DNA of 64,000 bases, from assembly GCA_001464315.1 (NCBI GenBank), contig LNFK01000033.1:1-64000 (forward strand), read 5' to 3'. Source of the stretch: Sphingomonadales bacterium Ga0077559. Lineage in GTDB: Bacteria > Pseudomonadota > Alphaproteobacteria > Sphingomonadales > Sphingomonadaceae. This document shows, piece after piece, positions 1-10,484 of the stretch; position 1 is the first letter of the stretch, and each line of letters begins with the position of its first letter. The translations under genes and the position numbers were made by a program. Below the pieces are notes generated by a model. That model was not told the origin of the DNA, did not search any database, and saw nothing but the letters and a program-made list of their open reading frames with translations.

Positions 1-1317
1 CATTGACGACGAGCCGTTCGACTCGGTGATGTCACTGGTGATGCGGATTGTGTAGGGAAACTCGTCCTTGGTCGGCAGCACGGCGTGGAGCGCGCGCCAG
101 GCGAGCTTGCCGTGACCGATGTCGCGGCGGCTTGGTGCGCCGAAACGTCCAACTTCGCCAACGCTATACGGCGGGAAGTTGTAATGCAGCATGAAGTTCT
201 CATAATGCAGGCCGCCGAGGCCGTCGATCATCTGCTCTGCGTCCTTGGTGCCCAAGGTGCAGGTTGCGATGGTCTGGGTTTCACCGCGGGTGAACAGAGC
301 CGAACCGTGCGAGCGTGGCAGGAAGTGGGTTTCTGCGAGGATCGGACGGATTTGCGTGGTTTTGCGACCGTCGATGCGGGTGCCGTCCTTGAGGATGGCG
401 CCGCGAACGATTTCAGCTTCGAGCTTCTTCATCAGCTTGCCAGCGGCCATCTGGTCCTGCGGGCTGGCGTCGGTGAAGGCAGCCTTTGCCGAAGCGCGAG
501 CTTCGTTGAGAGCGTTTGACCGAGCCGACTTATCGGTGATCTTGTAGGCCGCGGCAATGTCCTTGCCGATAAGCTTCTTCAACTTGTCCTTGGCAGCCGA
601 AAGGTCAGCCTGTTCGGCCATGGCCCAAGGTTCCTTGGCAGCCTGCTCGGCCAGCTTGACGATCGCCTTGACGACTTCCTTACACGCATCATGCGCGAAC
701 AGGACGGCGCCGAGCATGATTTCTTCCGAAAGCTCATTGGCTTCGGATTCAACCATCATTACCGCGTCGTAGGTTGCGGCTACCACGAGATCGAGATCGC
801 CTTCGGCAACCTGCTCGTCGGTCGGGTTCAGGATATATTCGCCGTTTACATAGCCAACGCGCGCTGCGCCGATCGGGCCCATGAAAGGCACGCCCGAAAT
901 CGTCATCGCAGCCGAAGCGGCTACCAATGCTAGAATGTCAGGCTCGTTATGGCCGTCATAGCTCAGAACCTGAGCGATACAGTTGATTTCGTTGTAGAAA
1001 CCTTCTGGGAACAATGGACGGAGCGGACGGTCGATCAGACGCGAAACCAAAGTTTCCTTTTCAGTCGCACCACGTTCACGCTTGAAAAAGCCACCGGGGA
1101 TGCGGCCTGCTGCGGAATATTTTTCCTGATAGTGAACGGTCAGCGGGAAGAAATCCTGGCCATCCTTCACCGACTTTGCTGCGGTAACCGCGCAAAGCAC
1201 GACAGTTTCGCCAAGCGACGCCATCACGGCACCGTCGGCTTGACGGGCAACCTTGCCCGTTTCGAGAGTGAGCGTTTGTCCGCCCAACTCTATTGATACA
1301 GTTTTCGTATTGAACAT
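1..1317 (-). CDS. pnp: Polyribonucleotide nucleotidyltransferase (PNPase), C-terminus cut by left edge
   Basis: Minus-strand translation from the ATG at 1317 begins [31 protein letters not shown] and contains [29 protein letters not shown] and [16 protein letters not shown]; open to window edge. Not in the ORF track because it has no stop in the window. Confidence 0.95.
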   Translation of the reverse strand, partial: MFNTKTVSIELGGQTLTLETGKVARQADGAVMASLGETVVLCAVTAAKSVKDGQDFFPLTVHYQEKYSAAGRIPGGFFKRERGATEKETLVSRLIDRPLRPLFPEGFYNEINCIAQVLSYDGHNEPDILALVAASAAMTISGVPFMGPIGAARVGYVNGEYILNPTDEQVAEGDLDLVVAATYDAVMMVESEANELSEEIMLGAVLFAHDACKEVVKAIVKLAEQAAKEPWAMAEQADLSAAKDKLKKLIGKDIAAAYKITDKSARSNALNEARASAKAAFTDASPQDQMAAGKLMKKLEAEIVRGAILKDGTRIDGRKTTQIRPILAETHFLPRSHGSALFTRGETQTIATCTLGTKDAEQMIDGLGGLHYENFMLHYNFPPYSVGEVGRFGAPSRRDIGHGKLAWRALHAVLPTKDEFPYTIRITSDITESNGSSSM

Positions 1318-1447
1318 TATATTTCCTTTTGCCCGCTCGCCCAATGCGATGCGGGGCCTCTACTTGCGGATAATCCGATCCGCGGACGGTGGGGGCACTG
1401 GCGGCCCCTATGGCAGTCCAGCCTCATTGCCAGACAGCCCCATAAGC

Positions 1448-1476
1448 AAAAAGCGGCCCTTTACTGGGGCCGCTTT
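1448..1476 (-). terminator. Intrinsic terminator downstream of rpsO
   Basis: Minus strand AAAGCGGCCC-CAGTAAA-GGGCCGCTTTTTG: 10-bp perfect stem running into a T tract, between rpsO and pnp. Confidence 0.75.
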
Positions 1477-1483
1477 CGCAAAA

Positions 1484-1753
1484 TTACTTCCGAAGTCCGA
1501 GCTTCGCGATGAGGGCGGCGTAACGCTCGCCGTCGATTTTCTTGAGATAGTCCAGAAGCGAACGACGCTTGTTCACCATCATCAGTAGGCCACGACGCGA
1601 ATGATTATCCTTGTGGTGGGCTTTGAAATGGTCAGTCAAAGCGTTGATACGGTCGGTCAGAATTGCAACCTGCACTTCGGGTGATCCGGTATCATTTGCT
1701 TCGCGAGCATGTTCTTTAATAACTTCGGCTTTGCGTGTCGCAGTAATCGTCAT
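1484..1753 (-). CDS. rpsO: 30S ribosomal protein S15
   Basis: 89 aa; [49 protein letters not shown] is S15. Confidence 0.97.
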   Translation of the reverse strand: MTITATRKAEVIKEHAREANDTGSPEVQVAILTDRINALTDHFKAHHKDNHSRRGLLMMVNKRRSLLDYLKKIDGERYAALIAKLGLRK

Positions 1754-1777
1754 GTTTTTCCTTCGAACATCATGGAT

Positions 1778-2677
1778 TTAGAGATTAAAGCCACGAACGG
1801 TTTTTAACATACCGTCGATGTTCTCCACCAAAGCAACAGGCCGCAAATCTGCGCCCCTCGCCCAATGTAGCCCATCTTTCATGGCAATCCCGGTCAAGAC
1901 GCGGCCCGCTTGGACTGCCCTTGCCTGTTCCGGGGAGAGATCTAGAGCCGGGATGTCGACCAGCCCTGCCTCTATCGGCAAGATAATGTCTTCTTGGGGC
2001 TGCCCTTGGCCGAATACATTAAGCTTGTCCAGCGAAATTGCGTTGTCCAGCGTGAATGGCCCGGCACGGGTGCGGCGCAGCATGGTGACATGGCCGACGG
2101 TACCCAGGGCATGGGCAATGTCACGAGCAAGACTGCGGATATAGGTGCCTTTGCTGACATGGACGCGCAGGGTGGCCCAACGCGTTCCATCGGCGATCTC
2201 ACTTTCGGCTCGGCATTCGATATCGTGGATTGTTACCCGGCGCGATTGCATCTGCACGTGCTCACCAGCTCTGGCGCGATCATATGCCCGAACACCGTCG
2301 ATTTTTAGCGCCGAGTAGCTTGGCGGAATTTGGTCGATCTCCCCGCGGAAACTGTCCATGACCTGTTCGATATCGCCATAATCCGGAATATGATCGGACC
2401 GAGCCACGATGGCTCCTTCGGAATCCAAAGTGTCGGTTTCTGTTCCGAAAGTAATAGTGAAATCATACGTTTTCGATGCATCGAGCATCCGCCCGCACAA
2501 CTTGGTCGCCTCTCCCAGAGCAATCGGCAAGACCCCTGTCGCTAGCGGATCAAGCGTACCGCCATGACCGACCTTCACCTTTCCAAACCCAGCCTCGCGC
2601 AAATTGCGCTTCACCGCCGCAACAGCCTGCGTCGAGCCAAGCCCTATCGGTTTGTCGAGAATGATCCAGCCATGCAT
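1778..2677 (-). CDS. truB: tRNA pseudouridine(55) synthase TruB
   Basis: GWIILDKPIGLGSTQAV and KVGHGGTLDPLATGVLPIALGEATK motifs. Confidence 0.96.
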   Translation of the reverse strand: MHGWIILDKPIGLGSTQAVAAVKRNLREAGFGKVKVGHGGTLDPLATGVLPIALGEATKLCGRMLDASKTYDFTITFGTETDTLDSEGAIVARSDHIPDYGDIEQVMDSFRGEIDQIPPSYSALKIDGVRAYDRARAGEHVQMQSRRVTIHDIECRAESEIADGTRWATLRVHVSKGTYIRSLARDIAHALGTVGHVTMLRRTRAGPFTLDNAISLDKLNVFGQGQPQEDIILPIEAGLVDIPALDLSPEQARAVQAGRVLTGIAMKDGLHWARGADLRPVALVENIDGMLKTVRGFNL

Positions 2678-2686
2678 GCCGCCGCG

Positions 2687-3268
2687 TTATCGCCCTGCCC
2701 GCGCTTCCATGAAATGCTTGCGGCACATCGCGACATATCGGTCGTCGCCGCCGATTTCGGTTTGAGCGCCATCGATAACGGCTTTGCCCATTTCATCGAC
2801 GCGCAAATTCATCGTCGCCTTGCGCCCGCAATCGCACACGCCCTTGAGTTCGACCAGGCTGTCGGCAATGCCAAGCAAAGCCGCAGAGCCTGGAAACAGC
2901 TCACCCTGAAAATCGGTGCGCAGGCCATAGCAGACGACCGGAATACCAGCTTTGTCAGCCAACCGCGCGCATTGCCACGCTTGCTCTTTGGAAAGAAACT
3001 GCGCCTCATCGATCAACACACAAGCCAATGCCGTTTCCTGATGCCGTTCGAGTACCGCTGCCTCGATATCGGTCAATTCTTCAAATCGGCTAGCATCCCC
3101 CGCCAACCCGATCCGCGAACTGATGGCCCCAAAACCGGGACGATCATCCAAAGCGGCCGTCCAAAGCATGACGTTCATGCCCCGCTCGCCATAATTGAAT
3201 GCGGCCTGCAACAAAGTTGATGATTTGCCTGCATTCATCGAGGCGTAATAGAAATACAGCTTCGCCAT
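2687..3268 (-). CDS. tdk: Thymidine kinase
   Basis: [31 protein letters not shown]-loop and IDEAQFL motif. Confidence 0.95.
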   Translation of the reverse strand: MAKLYFYYASMNAGKSSTLLQAAFNYGERGMNVMLWTAALDDRPGFGAISSRIGLAGDASRFEELTDIEAAVLERHQETALACVLIDEAQFLSKEQAWQCARLADKAGIPVVCYGLRTDFQGELFPGSAALLGIADSLVELKGVCDCGRKATMNLRVDEMGKAVIDGAQTEIGGDDRYVAMCRKHFMEARAGR

Positions 3269-3672
3269 TATTCGTCGCTGTCGGTCAGGTCCTGCTGCAC
3301 CTTCGGCTGCGCCAACAGACCCTCGATATGTGTCGCCTGATCGAAGCTGTCATCGGCCAAGAACTTCAACTTCGCCGCATATTTCATGCTGACCCGCGAG
3401 GCGACTTCCTTTTGGAAGAACGCAGTATTGGTTCGCAGCGCCTTCAGCACAGCTTCCTCGTTCGCGCCAAGTAGCGGCTTAATGAATGCGGTTGCGTGGC
3501 GCAAATCGGGAGACATCCGAACCTCGGTCACGCTCACACTATGACTGGTCAGCACATCGTCATGCACCTCGTCGCGCGCGAGCAGTTCAGACAGGATATG
3601 CCGGAACTGTTCGCCCACACGCAACAAGCGCACCGAACGCCCTTCTGGCCCAGTATCGTTATGTTTGGCCAT
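3268..3672 (-). CDS. rbfA: Ribosome-binding factor A
   Basis: [23 protein letters not shown]...[20 protein letters not shown]; operon context. Confidence 0.93.
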   Translation of the reverse strand: MAKHNDTGPEGRSVRLLRVGEQFRHILSELLARDEVHDDVLTSHSVSVTEVRMSPDLRHATAFIKPLLGANEEAVLKALRTNTAFFQKEVASRVSMKYAAKLKFLADDSFDQATHIEGLLAQPKVQQDLTDSDE

Positions 3673-3701
3673 AAAGCTCCCCTTTCAGGCTTGAGCTAAA
3701 G

Positions 3702-6236
3702 TCACAACGTCCGTTCACGCTCCTCGACCTCGAAGACTTCAAGCATATCGCCTGCCTTGACGTCGTTGGTATCCGCCAGAACGACACCACATTCCATACC
3801 GGCACGGACTTCGTCGACATTGTCCTTGAAGCGGCGCAGCGATGCAATTGTGGTTTTCGATACGATGACATCTTCGCGAGTAAGACGGGCGAACAGGCCC
3901 TTCTTGATGACACCTTCGGTAACCAGCAAACCGGCCGCCTTGTCGCGCTTGCCCGATTTGAACACGTCCTTGACTTCAGCACGTCCGACAACGGTTTCGA
4001 TGATTTCCGGACCAAGCTCGCCAGCCATTTCCTTGGCGATGTCGGCGGTCAGGTGATAGATCACGTCGAAATATTTCAAGCGAACACGATCACGTTTTGC
4101 GAGCGCCGCTGCCTTGCTATTCGGACGCACGTTGAACCCGATGAGCGGAGCATTTGATGCCGCCGCGAGCAACATATCAGATTCGGTGATCCCGCCAACG
4201 CCCGCAAGCAAAACGCGGACCTTGATATCGTCGGTCGAGATATTGTTGAGCGCGGTAACGATTGCCTCAACCGAACCCTGCACATCGCCCTTGATGACGA
4301 CTGGATATTCCATCGCGCGGGTCGCCGACAACTGGTCGAACAGATTTTCAAGGTTCGGTGCTTCCTGTGTGGTGCGCGCCTTGGTCGATTGTTCGGTACG
4401 GTAGAGCGCCACTTCGCGCGCCCGTGCTTCGTTCTCGACCACAGTCATCACATCACCTGCCGATGGCACACCAGACAGGCCGAGCACTTCGACTGGCATC
4501 GCCGGGCCAGCTTCTTTGACCTGCTCGCCCTTGTCGTTGACCAGCGCGCGAACCCTGCCGCTTTGGGTGCCGACAACAAAGATATCGCCGCGCTTCAACG
4601 TGCCGCGCTTGACCAATACCGTTGCAACCGCACCGCGTCCCTTATCGAGCTGAGCCTCAACCACAATGGCTTCTGCCGCACGGTCAGGGTTGGATTTAAG
4701 CTCCATCAACTCGGCTTGAAGCGCGAGCTTATCGAGCAAAGTATCAAGGCCGGTTTTCTTGAGCGCGGAGACTTCGACGTCTTGCACATCGCCGCCCATC
4801 GCTTCGACGACAACTTCGTGTTCGAGCAAGCGTTCGCGCACCTTTTGTGCGTTCGCGCCTTCCTTATCCATTTTGTTGATTGCAACGATCATCGGAACGC
4901 CAGCAGCTTTCGAATGCCTAATCGCTTCAATCGTCTGCGGCATCAGGCCGTCATCGGCTGCGACGACCAAAATCACGATGTCAGTCACCGAAGCACCGCG
5001 CTGACGCATCTGCGTGAATGCTTCATGGCCCGGGGTATCGAGGAAGGTGATGAGCGAGCCATCCTTAGCCTTCACCTGATAGGCGCCGATATGCTGCGTA
5101 ATCCCGCCAGCTTCGCCCGATACCACATTGGCCCCGCGCAATGCATCGAGCAGTGAGGTCTTACCATGATCGACATGGCCCATTACGGTCACGACTGGCG
5201 GACGCGATTTCAATGTCTCGGGTGCATCGACATCATCGTCATGCGCGATATCTACGTCGGAATCAGAAACGCGAACGATGGTGTGGCCAAACTCTTCGAC
5301 CACCAGCTCCGCAGTGTCCTGATCAATAGTATCGCCGCTCGTAACCGGCGATCCGAGACGGAACAAAGCCTTAACCAGGTCCGAAACCTTTTCGGCCATA
5401 CGGTTGGCGAGTTCCTGAACGGTAATCGTTTCCGGAACAACAACTTCGCGCGCCTGCTTCGGTTGGGCTTCGCGCCTGCCGCCATGCGAACGCTTTTCTT
5501 TTTCGCGGGCGCGTTTCAGCGCGGCAAGCGAACGCGCTCTAGCGCCGTCATCGCCTTCGAGCGCACGGGTAACCGTCAGCTTGCCCGATTGGCGACGATC
5601 ATCGGCTGCACCACGGGTTGGACGGTGCGGTACTTTCTTCGCCTCTTCGCGCTCGCGCTCGGGGCGCTTAGGCGCTTCGACCGGCGTGAAACGGCGCGGT
5701 GCAGGAGCAGCGCCATCTTTATTGGCTTCTTCGGCAACCGGTTCAAACTTATCTGGCTCAACAGGCGCTGCAGCGGCAACGGGCGCTGGAGGCGGTGATG
5801 GCGGCGCGGCGGCTTCCTCACGACTAACCTGAGCGCGCTGCTTTTCTTCTTCGCTCTTCTGTGCACGCTGCTCCGCTTCACGACGGCTGCTTTCTTCGAG
5901 AACGGCGAGGCGTGCTTCTTCGGCTTCGCGGAGCAACTTTGCCTGACGCTCCTGACGACTGAGCATCTCATTGCCTGTTGGCCGCGGCGCAGGCGGGGTT
6001 GGGCTCGCAGCAACAGGCGCAGCCGCAACGGCTGGTGGCGGAGGTGGCGGGGCGGCGACTTCAGGTTCGGCTACAAAGCCGGGTTTACCGACGAGTTTCT
6101 TGCGCTTCACCTCGACCACTACCTTATTGGTACGGCCATGGCTGAAGGTCTGTTTGACTTCGCCGGACTCTAGCGAACGGCTCAAAGTGAGCGGCTTGCG
6201 CGTCAAAGTCGGCTTATTATTATTCTCATCACTCAT
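3702..6236 (-). CDS. infB: Translation initiation factor IF-2
   Basis: [31 protein letters not shown] and NKMD G-motifs; long Pro/Ala/Glu-rich N-terminus. Confidence 0.98.
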   Translation of the reverse strand: MSDENNNKPTLTRKPLTLSRSLESGEVKQTFSHGRTNKVVVEVKRKKLVGKPGFVAEPEVAAPPPPPPAVAAAPVAASPTPPAPRPTGNEMLSRQERQAKLLREAEEARLAVLEESSRREAEQRAQKSEEEKQRAQVSREEAAAPPSPPPAPVAAAAPVEPDKFEPVAEEANKDGAAPAPRRFTPVEAPKRPEREREEAKKVPHRPTRGAADDRRQSGKLTVTRALEGDDGARARSLAALKRAREKEKRSHGGRREAQPKQAREVVVPETITVQELANRMAEKVSDLVKALFRLGSPVTSGDTIDQDTAELVVEEFGHTIVRVSDSDVDIAHDDDVDAPETLKSRPPVVTVMGHVDHGKTSLLDALRGANVVSGEAGGITQHIGAYQVKAKDGSLITFLDTPGHEAFTQMRQRGASVTDIVILVVAADDGLMPQTIEAIRHSKAAGVPMIVAINKMDKEGANAQKVRERLLEHEVVVEAMGGDVQDVEVSALKKTGLDTLLDKLALQAELMELKSNPDRAAEAIVVEAQLDKGRGAVATVLVKRGTLKRGDIFVVGTQSGRVRALVNDKGEQVKEAGPAMPVEVLGLSGVPSAGDVMTVVENEARAREVALYRTEQSTKARTTQEAPNLENLFDQLSATRAMEYPVVIKGDVQGSVEAIVTALNNISTDDIKVRVLLAGVGGITESDMLLAAASNAPLIGFNVRPNSKAAALAKRDRVRLKYFDVIYHLTADIAKEMAGELGPEIIETVVGRAEVKDVFKSGKRDKAAGLLVTEGVIKKGLFARLTREDVIVSKTTIASLRRFKDNVDEVRAGMECGVVLADTNDVKAGDMLEVFEVEERERTL

Positions 6237-6257
6237 CGAAACAGAACCCGTCCTTAC

Positions 6258-6968
6258 TCAATCAATTGCGGAGATGTCAGTGTCAGGTCCCCGCGTGTCC
6301 GCAGCCGAAGCTGCGGAATCGAGGGGCGCATTACTGCATCCTTTGAAATTTAGCCAGCGTCCAAGATGATGCATCACCCTGTCAGCGGCTTTTTGGTCGA
6401 TCAGCGCAACATGCACGGCATTTTGCCGTCCAAGCGCCGCCGATATTGCATCGCGGTCAACGGGAAGCTTGATGCCGCCTTTGCCCGAGCCTTCTTGTTC
6501 TTCGCCGACGCGCCATGCCTGATCGCGCTTGCCGCTGCCGTCGGCACTTGCGTCTGAAGCGTGGAGGAGGAGTTTGACTTGGCCGCTACGCGAGGCACCA
6601 TCGATCTTCTCTGCGCCTAAGATAAGATGGCCTGCGCGTGCTTCCAAGCCCAAACGGTCGAGAAACGCCTTTTGAAGTCCACGCTCGATGCGCCCCGAAA
6701 GGTCGTCGAGCAGTTCGATCTTTTCGGTTTTGAATGCGCGGCGTAGCAAGCCCGCCAATTTGCCCTTGGCCTGTGCATTGGTCAGTTCTTCGCCGGTCAC
6801 ACCGATCCACGCGCCACGGCCGGGAGCCTTGGCAAAGATATCGGGCGCGACGCTACCGTCGGGGCCGAGGGCAAGCCGGATAAGCGTGGCACGGTCGCCA
6901 AGCTCACCCGATAATATGCACTTCCTTATTGGGGAGTGTCGGTTCTCATTGAGAGTCGTCCGCTGCAA
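6258..6968 (-). CDS. YlxR/DUF448-type RNA-binding protein
   Basis: RKCILSGELGDRATLIRLALGPDGSVAPDIFAKAPGRGAWIGV with the expected nusA-infB neighbours. Start inferred as TTG at 6968 with AGGAGGA about 5 nt upstream, inside the 3' end of nusA. Confidence 0.82.
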   Translation of the reverse strand: MQRTTLNENRHSPIRKCILSGELGDRATLIRLALGPDGSVAPDIFAKAPGRGAWIGVTGEELTNAQAKGKLAGLLRRAFKTEKIELLDDLSGRIERGLQKAFLDRLGLEARAGHLILGAEKIDGASRSGQVKLLLHASDASADGSGKRDQAWRVGEEQEGSGKGGIKLPVDRDAISAALGRQNAVHVALIDQKAADRVMHHLGRWLNFKGCSNAPLDSAASAADTRGPDTDISAID

Positions 6969-8556
6969 CCGCGTCCTCCTCTTCAAACCAGTGCGCACGC
7001 GCGGCCATGATGATCTCATTGCCCTGCTCTTCGGACAGACCGAATACCGCGAGAATACCTGCCTTGTCTTCGGTGCGATTGCGGCGGACTTCGCGGTCGC
7101 TGCGTTCGTTACGACGCGGTTCACGAGCCTTCTGGATCAATTCGTCGGTGGCAAGGTCGGCAAGATCGTCGAGCGTCTTGATGCCCGCCTTGCCGAGCAC
7201 AACCAGCATCGCTTCGGTTAGCACCGGCAGTTCGGCCAGAGCGTCCTCGACGCCCAATTCGCGGCGTTCGGTGCGGTTAGTTTCTTCGCGGCGATCAAGC
7301 GCTTCCTGTGCGCGGCTCTGAAGTTCTTCGGCAAGGCCTTCGTCAAAGCCTTCGATGGCGGCGATTTCTGCCGGATCGACATAAGCGACTTCTTCGAGTT
7401 CGCTAAAGCCTTCGGCGACCAGCAATTGTGCCAGTGTTTCGTCGACATCGAGTTCCTGCTGGAACATTTCAGAACGCTCGACAAATTCCTTCTGCCGCTT
7501 CTCGCTCGATTCCTGCTCGGTCATGATGTCGATACCGCGCCCAGTCAGCTGCGATGCAAGACGGACATTCTGACCGCGACGGCCGATGGCTAGGCTCAAC
7601 TGATCGTCAGGAACGACGACTTCGATACGGCCTTCTTCTTCATCAATAACTACGCGGCTAACCGTTGCTGGCTGAAGCGCGTTGACGATGAAAGTTGCAG
7701 TGTCTTCGGACCACGGAATGATATCGATTTTCTCGCCCTGCATTTCCTGCACGACGGCCTGAACGCGACTCCCCTTCATCCCGACGCAGGCGCCGACAGG
7801 GTCGATGCTGCTGTCATAGCTGATAACGCCGATCTTAGCGCGGCTGCCGGGATCACGCGCTGCGGCCTTGATTTCTATTACGCCGTCGTAAATTTCGGGA
7901 ACTTCCTGCGCAAACAGCTTTTTCATGAAGTCAGGATGCGCGCGGCTAAGCAAGATTTGCGGCCCGCGATTTTCGCGCTGCACCTTCATGATCAGCGCCC
8001 GGACGCGGTCGCCGTTGCGCACGACTTCACGCGGGATTTGTTGGTCGCGGCGGATGACGCCTTCTGCGCGGCCTAGATCGACAACAACATGACCGAACTC
8101 GACTGATTTGACGACGCCGGTGATGATTTCACCGGTGCGATCCTTGAACTCTTCAAACTGGCGCTCGCGCTCTGCGTCGCGAACTTTTTGAAAGATGACC
8201 TGCTTTGCCGACTGGGCATCTATGCGGCCCAGATCAACGGCGGGCAGCGGATCAACGATGAAGTCACCTACCACGGCACCTTTTTGCAGTTTTTCAGCCT
8301 GTTTCAGGTCGACCTGCTTGAAATAATCTTCGACTTCTTCGACCACCTCAACGACGCGCCACAGGCGAAGGTCGCCGGTCTGCGTATCAAGCTTGGCGCG
8401 GATGTCGTTTTCGGCACCGTAACGCGCACGGGCAGCGCGCTGAATGGCTTCTTCAAGCGCCTCGACGACAACCGCCTTATCGATCATCTTCTCGGTAGCA
8501 ACTGCATTGGCAATTGCGAGCAACTCAGCCTTGTTGGCGGCGATACTACTGGCCAT
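6946..8556 (-). CDS. nusA: Transcription termination/antitermination factor NusA
   Basis: 536 aa; S1/KH region GVISYDSSIDPVGACVGMKGSRVQAVVQEMQGEKIDIIPWSED; two C-terminal repeats. Confidence 0.97.
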   Translation of the reverse strand: MASSIAANKAELLAIANAVATEKMIDKAVVVEALEEAIQRAARARYGAENDIRAKLDTQTGDLRLWRVVEVVEEVEDYFKQVDLKQAEKLQKGAVVGDFIVDPLPAVDLGRIDAQSAKQVIFQKVRDAERERQFEEFKDRTGEIITGVVKSVEFGHVVVDLGRAEGVIRRDQQIPREVVRNGDRVRALIMKVQRENRGPQILLSRAHPDFMKKLFAQEVPEIYDGVIEIKAAARDPGSRAKIGVISYDSSIDPVGACVGMKGSRVQAVVQEMQGEKIDIIPWSEDTATFIVNALQPATVSRVVIDEEEGRIEVVVPDDQLSLAIGRRGQNVRLASQLTGRGIDIMTEQESSEKRQKEFVERSEMFQQELDVDETLAQLLVAEGFSELEEVAYVDPAEIAAIEGFDEGLAEELQSRAQEALDRREETNRTERRELGVEDALAELPVLTEAMLVVLGKAGIKTLDDLADLATDELIQKAREPRRNERSDREVRRNRTEDKAGILAVFGLSEEQGNEIIMAARAHWFEEEDAVAADDSQ

Positions 8557-9121
8557 GGTCTTCGTCTTCCTGTGCTTCGTCGTGAATGGGTTCGGCCTCT
8601 ACTTCGTCGGCCCCATCGCTGTTGATGGGCGCAGTCGACGCAATAAGGCGGTCTGTCAAGAGCAGCTTGGCGCTGCCCATATTGGAAAATGCGAATGTGA
8701 GGCGACCCGACTTACGGTCGTCGACAAGGATAGTTTCGCCGTCGATGCCGACAATATTGCCGCGGATATTCTTTCGGCCATCCATCGGCTCGGCGAGTTC
8801 AACCTTCACCTCATGTCCCGCCCAATCGGTAAAATCTGCCAGCCGCGTGAGCGGGCGGTCAATACCAGGCGAACTGACTTCAAGCCGGTAAGCCTCTTCA
8901 ATTGGGTCGATCTCATCAAACTTGTCCGAAATCCGGTGGGAAAGCGAGGCGCAATCATCAATGCCCAGTTGCCGCGTGTCGGGGCGCTCGGCCATCACCT
9001 GCAAAGTCGGCTCGTCGCTCCCCTGCCCGCCGGTTTCGAACCACGCCACGCGCACCAATGCAAAGCCAAGTGCTTCGGCTTCTGGCGCAATCAACGCAGT
9101 TAATTTATCGAGGTCGGGCAA
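8546..9121 (-). CDS. rimP: Ribosome maturation factor RimP
   Basis: LDKLTALIAPEAEALGFALVRVAWFETGG...EAYRLEVSSPGIDRPLTRLADF. Start inferred as TTG at 9121; the longer track ORF (to 9556) looks like artefactual N-terminal extension. Confidence 0.88.
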   Translation of the reverse strand: MPDLDKLTALIAPEAEALGFALVRVAWFETGGQGSDEPTLQVMAERPDTRQLGIDDCASLSHRISDKFDEIDPIEEAYRLEVSSPGIDRPLTRLADFTDWAGHEVKVELAEPMDGRKNIRGNIVGIDGETILVDDRKSGRLTFAFSNMGSAKLLLTDRLIASTAPINSDGADEVEAEPIHDEAQEDEDHGQ

Positions 9122-9212
9122 CGTGGTTCTTTCTGATGCAATGCAAAGCTTTCCGGTACCGGCCCCGTGCGGCGCCAGCCCTTTCAAAGTCTCACAATGT
9201 AAGGATGACGTC

Positions 9213-9241
9213 CGTATATGCTCGGCCTGACGATTATGCAA
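9213..9241 (-). promoter_or_regulatory. Putative sigma70-type promoter of the rimP-nusA-infB operon
   Basis: Minus strand TTGCAT-N17-TATACG about 90 nt upstream of the inferred rimP start. Confidence 0.5.
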
Positions 9242-9308
9242 GGCTCTTGCTAACAGAACAATGTATCCCCAATTTGTATTGATGAAAAAGCAAAGGAGTA
9301 TCCCCCTA

Positions 9309-10448
9309 ATGAAAAAACTGTCTTTCCTCATCAGCGCATCATTTCTTGCCGCCGCCTGCCAGCCAGCCGTCAGCGACGCCGCCCCTACAAATAGCAGTGA
9401 CAAGCCGTTTGATGTTGCGGTTGTCGCCGATTTCGAAGAGCCTTGGGCTATGACCTTCATCCCAGGCACGCCGCATGCCCTGATTACCGAGAAAAAGGGT
9501 AAGTTGAAGCTGTGGGAAAATGAAGGCGCTGTTGTCGATGTCGAAGGCGTGCCCAAGGTAGCATATGGCGGTCAGGGCGGACTGGGCGATGTTATACTCC
9601 ATCCCGACTTTGCCAATAACAGATATGTCTATTTGAGCTACGCCGAGCCAGGCGAAGGCGGATATGGCGCGGCAGTTGCGCGCGGCACGCTTGAAATGAC
9701 CGGTGAAAAGCCAACATTGACCGGCGTCCAAGTCATCTGGCGTCAGGAACCGAAAGTTTCGGGCCAAGGCCATTACGGACACCGCTTGGCCTTCGGCCCG
9801 GATGGCATGCTTTATATCAGCAGCGGCGACCGTCAGAAGTTTCAGCCCGCTCAGGACATGAACCAGAACTTGGGCAAGATTGTTCGCCTCACCGATGGTG
9901 GAATGGTGCCTTCGGACAATCCGTACTACGATCAAGGCCGTGTAAAGTCACAAATCTGGTCCTCCGGTCACCGCAATCCGCTCGGTATCGCGTTCGACGC
10001 GCAAGGCCGCCTGTGGAATCAGGAAATGGGCCCCGAGGGCGGTGACGAACTGAACCTCGTCAAGAAAGCAGCCAATTATGGCTATCCGAAAGTGTCGAAC
10101 GGGCGCAATTACGGCGCGTCGACCGATGACATCCCCGATCATGCCGCAGGTGACGGTTTCGAAGCCCCCAAGGTTTACTGGAACCCGGCAATTTCGCCGG
10201 GCGGCCTGATGATTTATTCAGGCGACTTGTTCAAAGACTGGAAAGGCAGTGCATTCATCGGCGGCCTTGGCGCAAAGGCGTTGGTCCGGGTTAAGCTGGA
10301 TGGCGAGAATGCCAGCAAGGCCGACCAATGGGGCATGGGCGCGCGTATCCGTGAAGTCGAGCAAGGCCCCGATGGAGCGATCTGGATTCTCGAGGACGAG
10401 CGCGCCGGGTCGCAGGGCCGCCTGCTTAAATTGACGCCGAAGAAATAA
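9309..10448 (+). CDS. PQQ-dependent sugar dehydrogenase (glucose/sorbosone dehydrogenase family), lipoprotein signal
   Basis: MKKLSFLISASFLAAACQP lipobox; EPWAMTFIPGTPHALITEKKGKLKLW; GHYGHRLAFGPDGMLYISSGDR; WSSGHRNPLGIAFD; GPEGGDELNLV. Start placed after GGAG. Confidence 0.9.
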   Translation: MKKLSFLISASFLAAACQPAVSDAAPTNSSDKPFDVAVVADFEEPWAMTFIPGTPHALITEKKGKLKLWENEGAVVDVEGVPKVAYGGQGGLGDVILHPDFANNRYVYLSYAEPGEGGYGAAVARGTLEMTGEKPTLTGVQVIWRQEPKVSGQGHYGHRLAFGPDGMLYISSGDRQKFQPAQDMNQNLGKIVRLTDGGMVPSDNPYYDQGRVKSQIWSSGHRNPLGIAFDAQGRLWNQEMGPEGGDELNLVKKAANYGYPKVSNGRNYGASTDDIPDHAAGDGFEAPKVYWNPAISPGGLMIYSGDLFKDWKGSAFIGGLGAKALVRVKLDGENASKADQWGMGARIREVEQGPDGAIWILEDERAGSQGRLLKLTPKK

Positions 10449-10459
10449 GTACGGTTAAG

Positions 10460-10484
10460 ACGGCGGCGTTTACTTCGCCGCCGT
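10460..10484. terminator. Putative bidirectional terminator hairpin between convergent genes
   Basis: ACGGCGGCG-TTTACTT-CGCCGCCGT, 9-bp perfect arms; overlaps the last codons of the minus-strand gene. Confidence 0.45.

Noticed and set aside
1818-3220. Several plus-strand ORFs (up to 218 aa) opposite truB and tdk
   Set aside because: All shadow well-identified minus-strand genes.
4389-5156. 255-aa plus-strand ORF antisense to infB
   Set aside because: Lies opposite the IF-2 G domain; no coding evidence.
9122-9556. N-terminal extension of rimP in the ORF track (start 9556)
   Set aside because: The extension has no RimP-like sequence, crosses the putative promoter and overlaps the start region of the divergent dehydrogenase gene.
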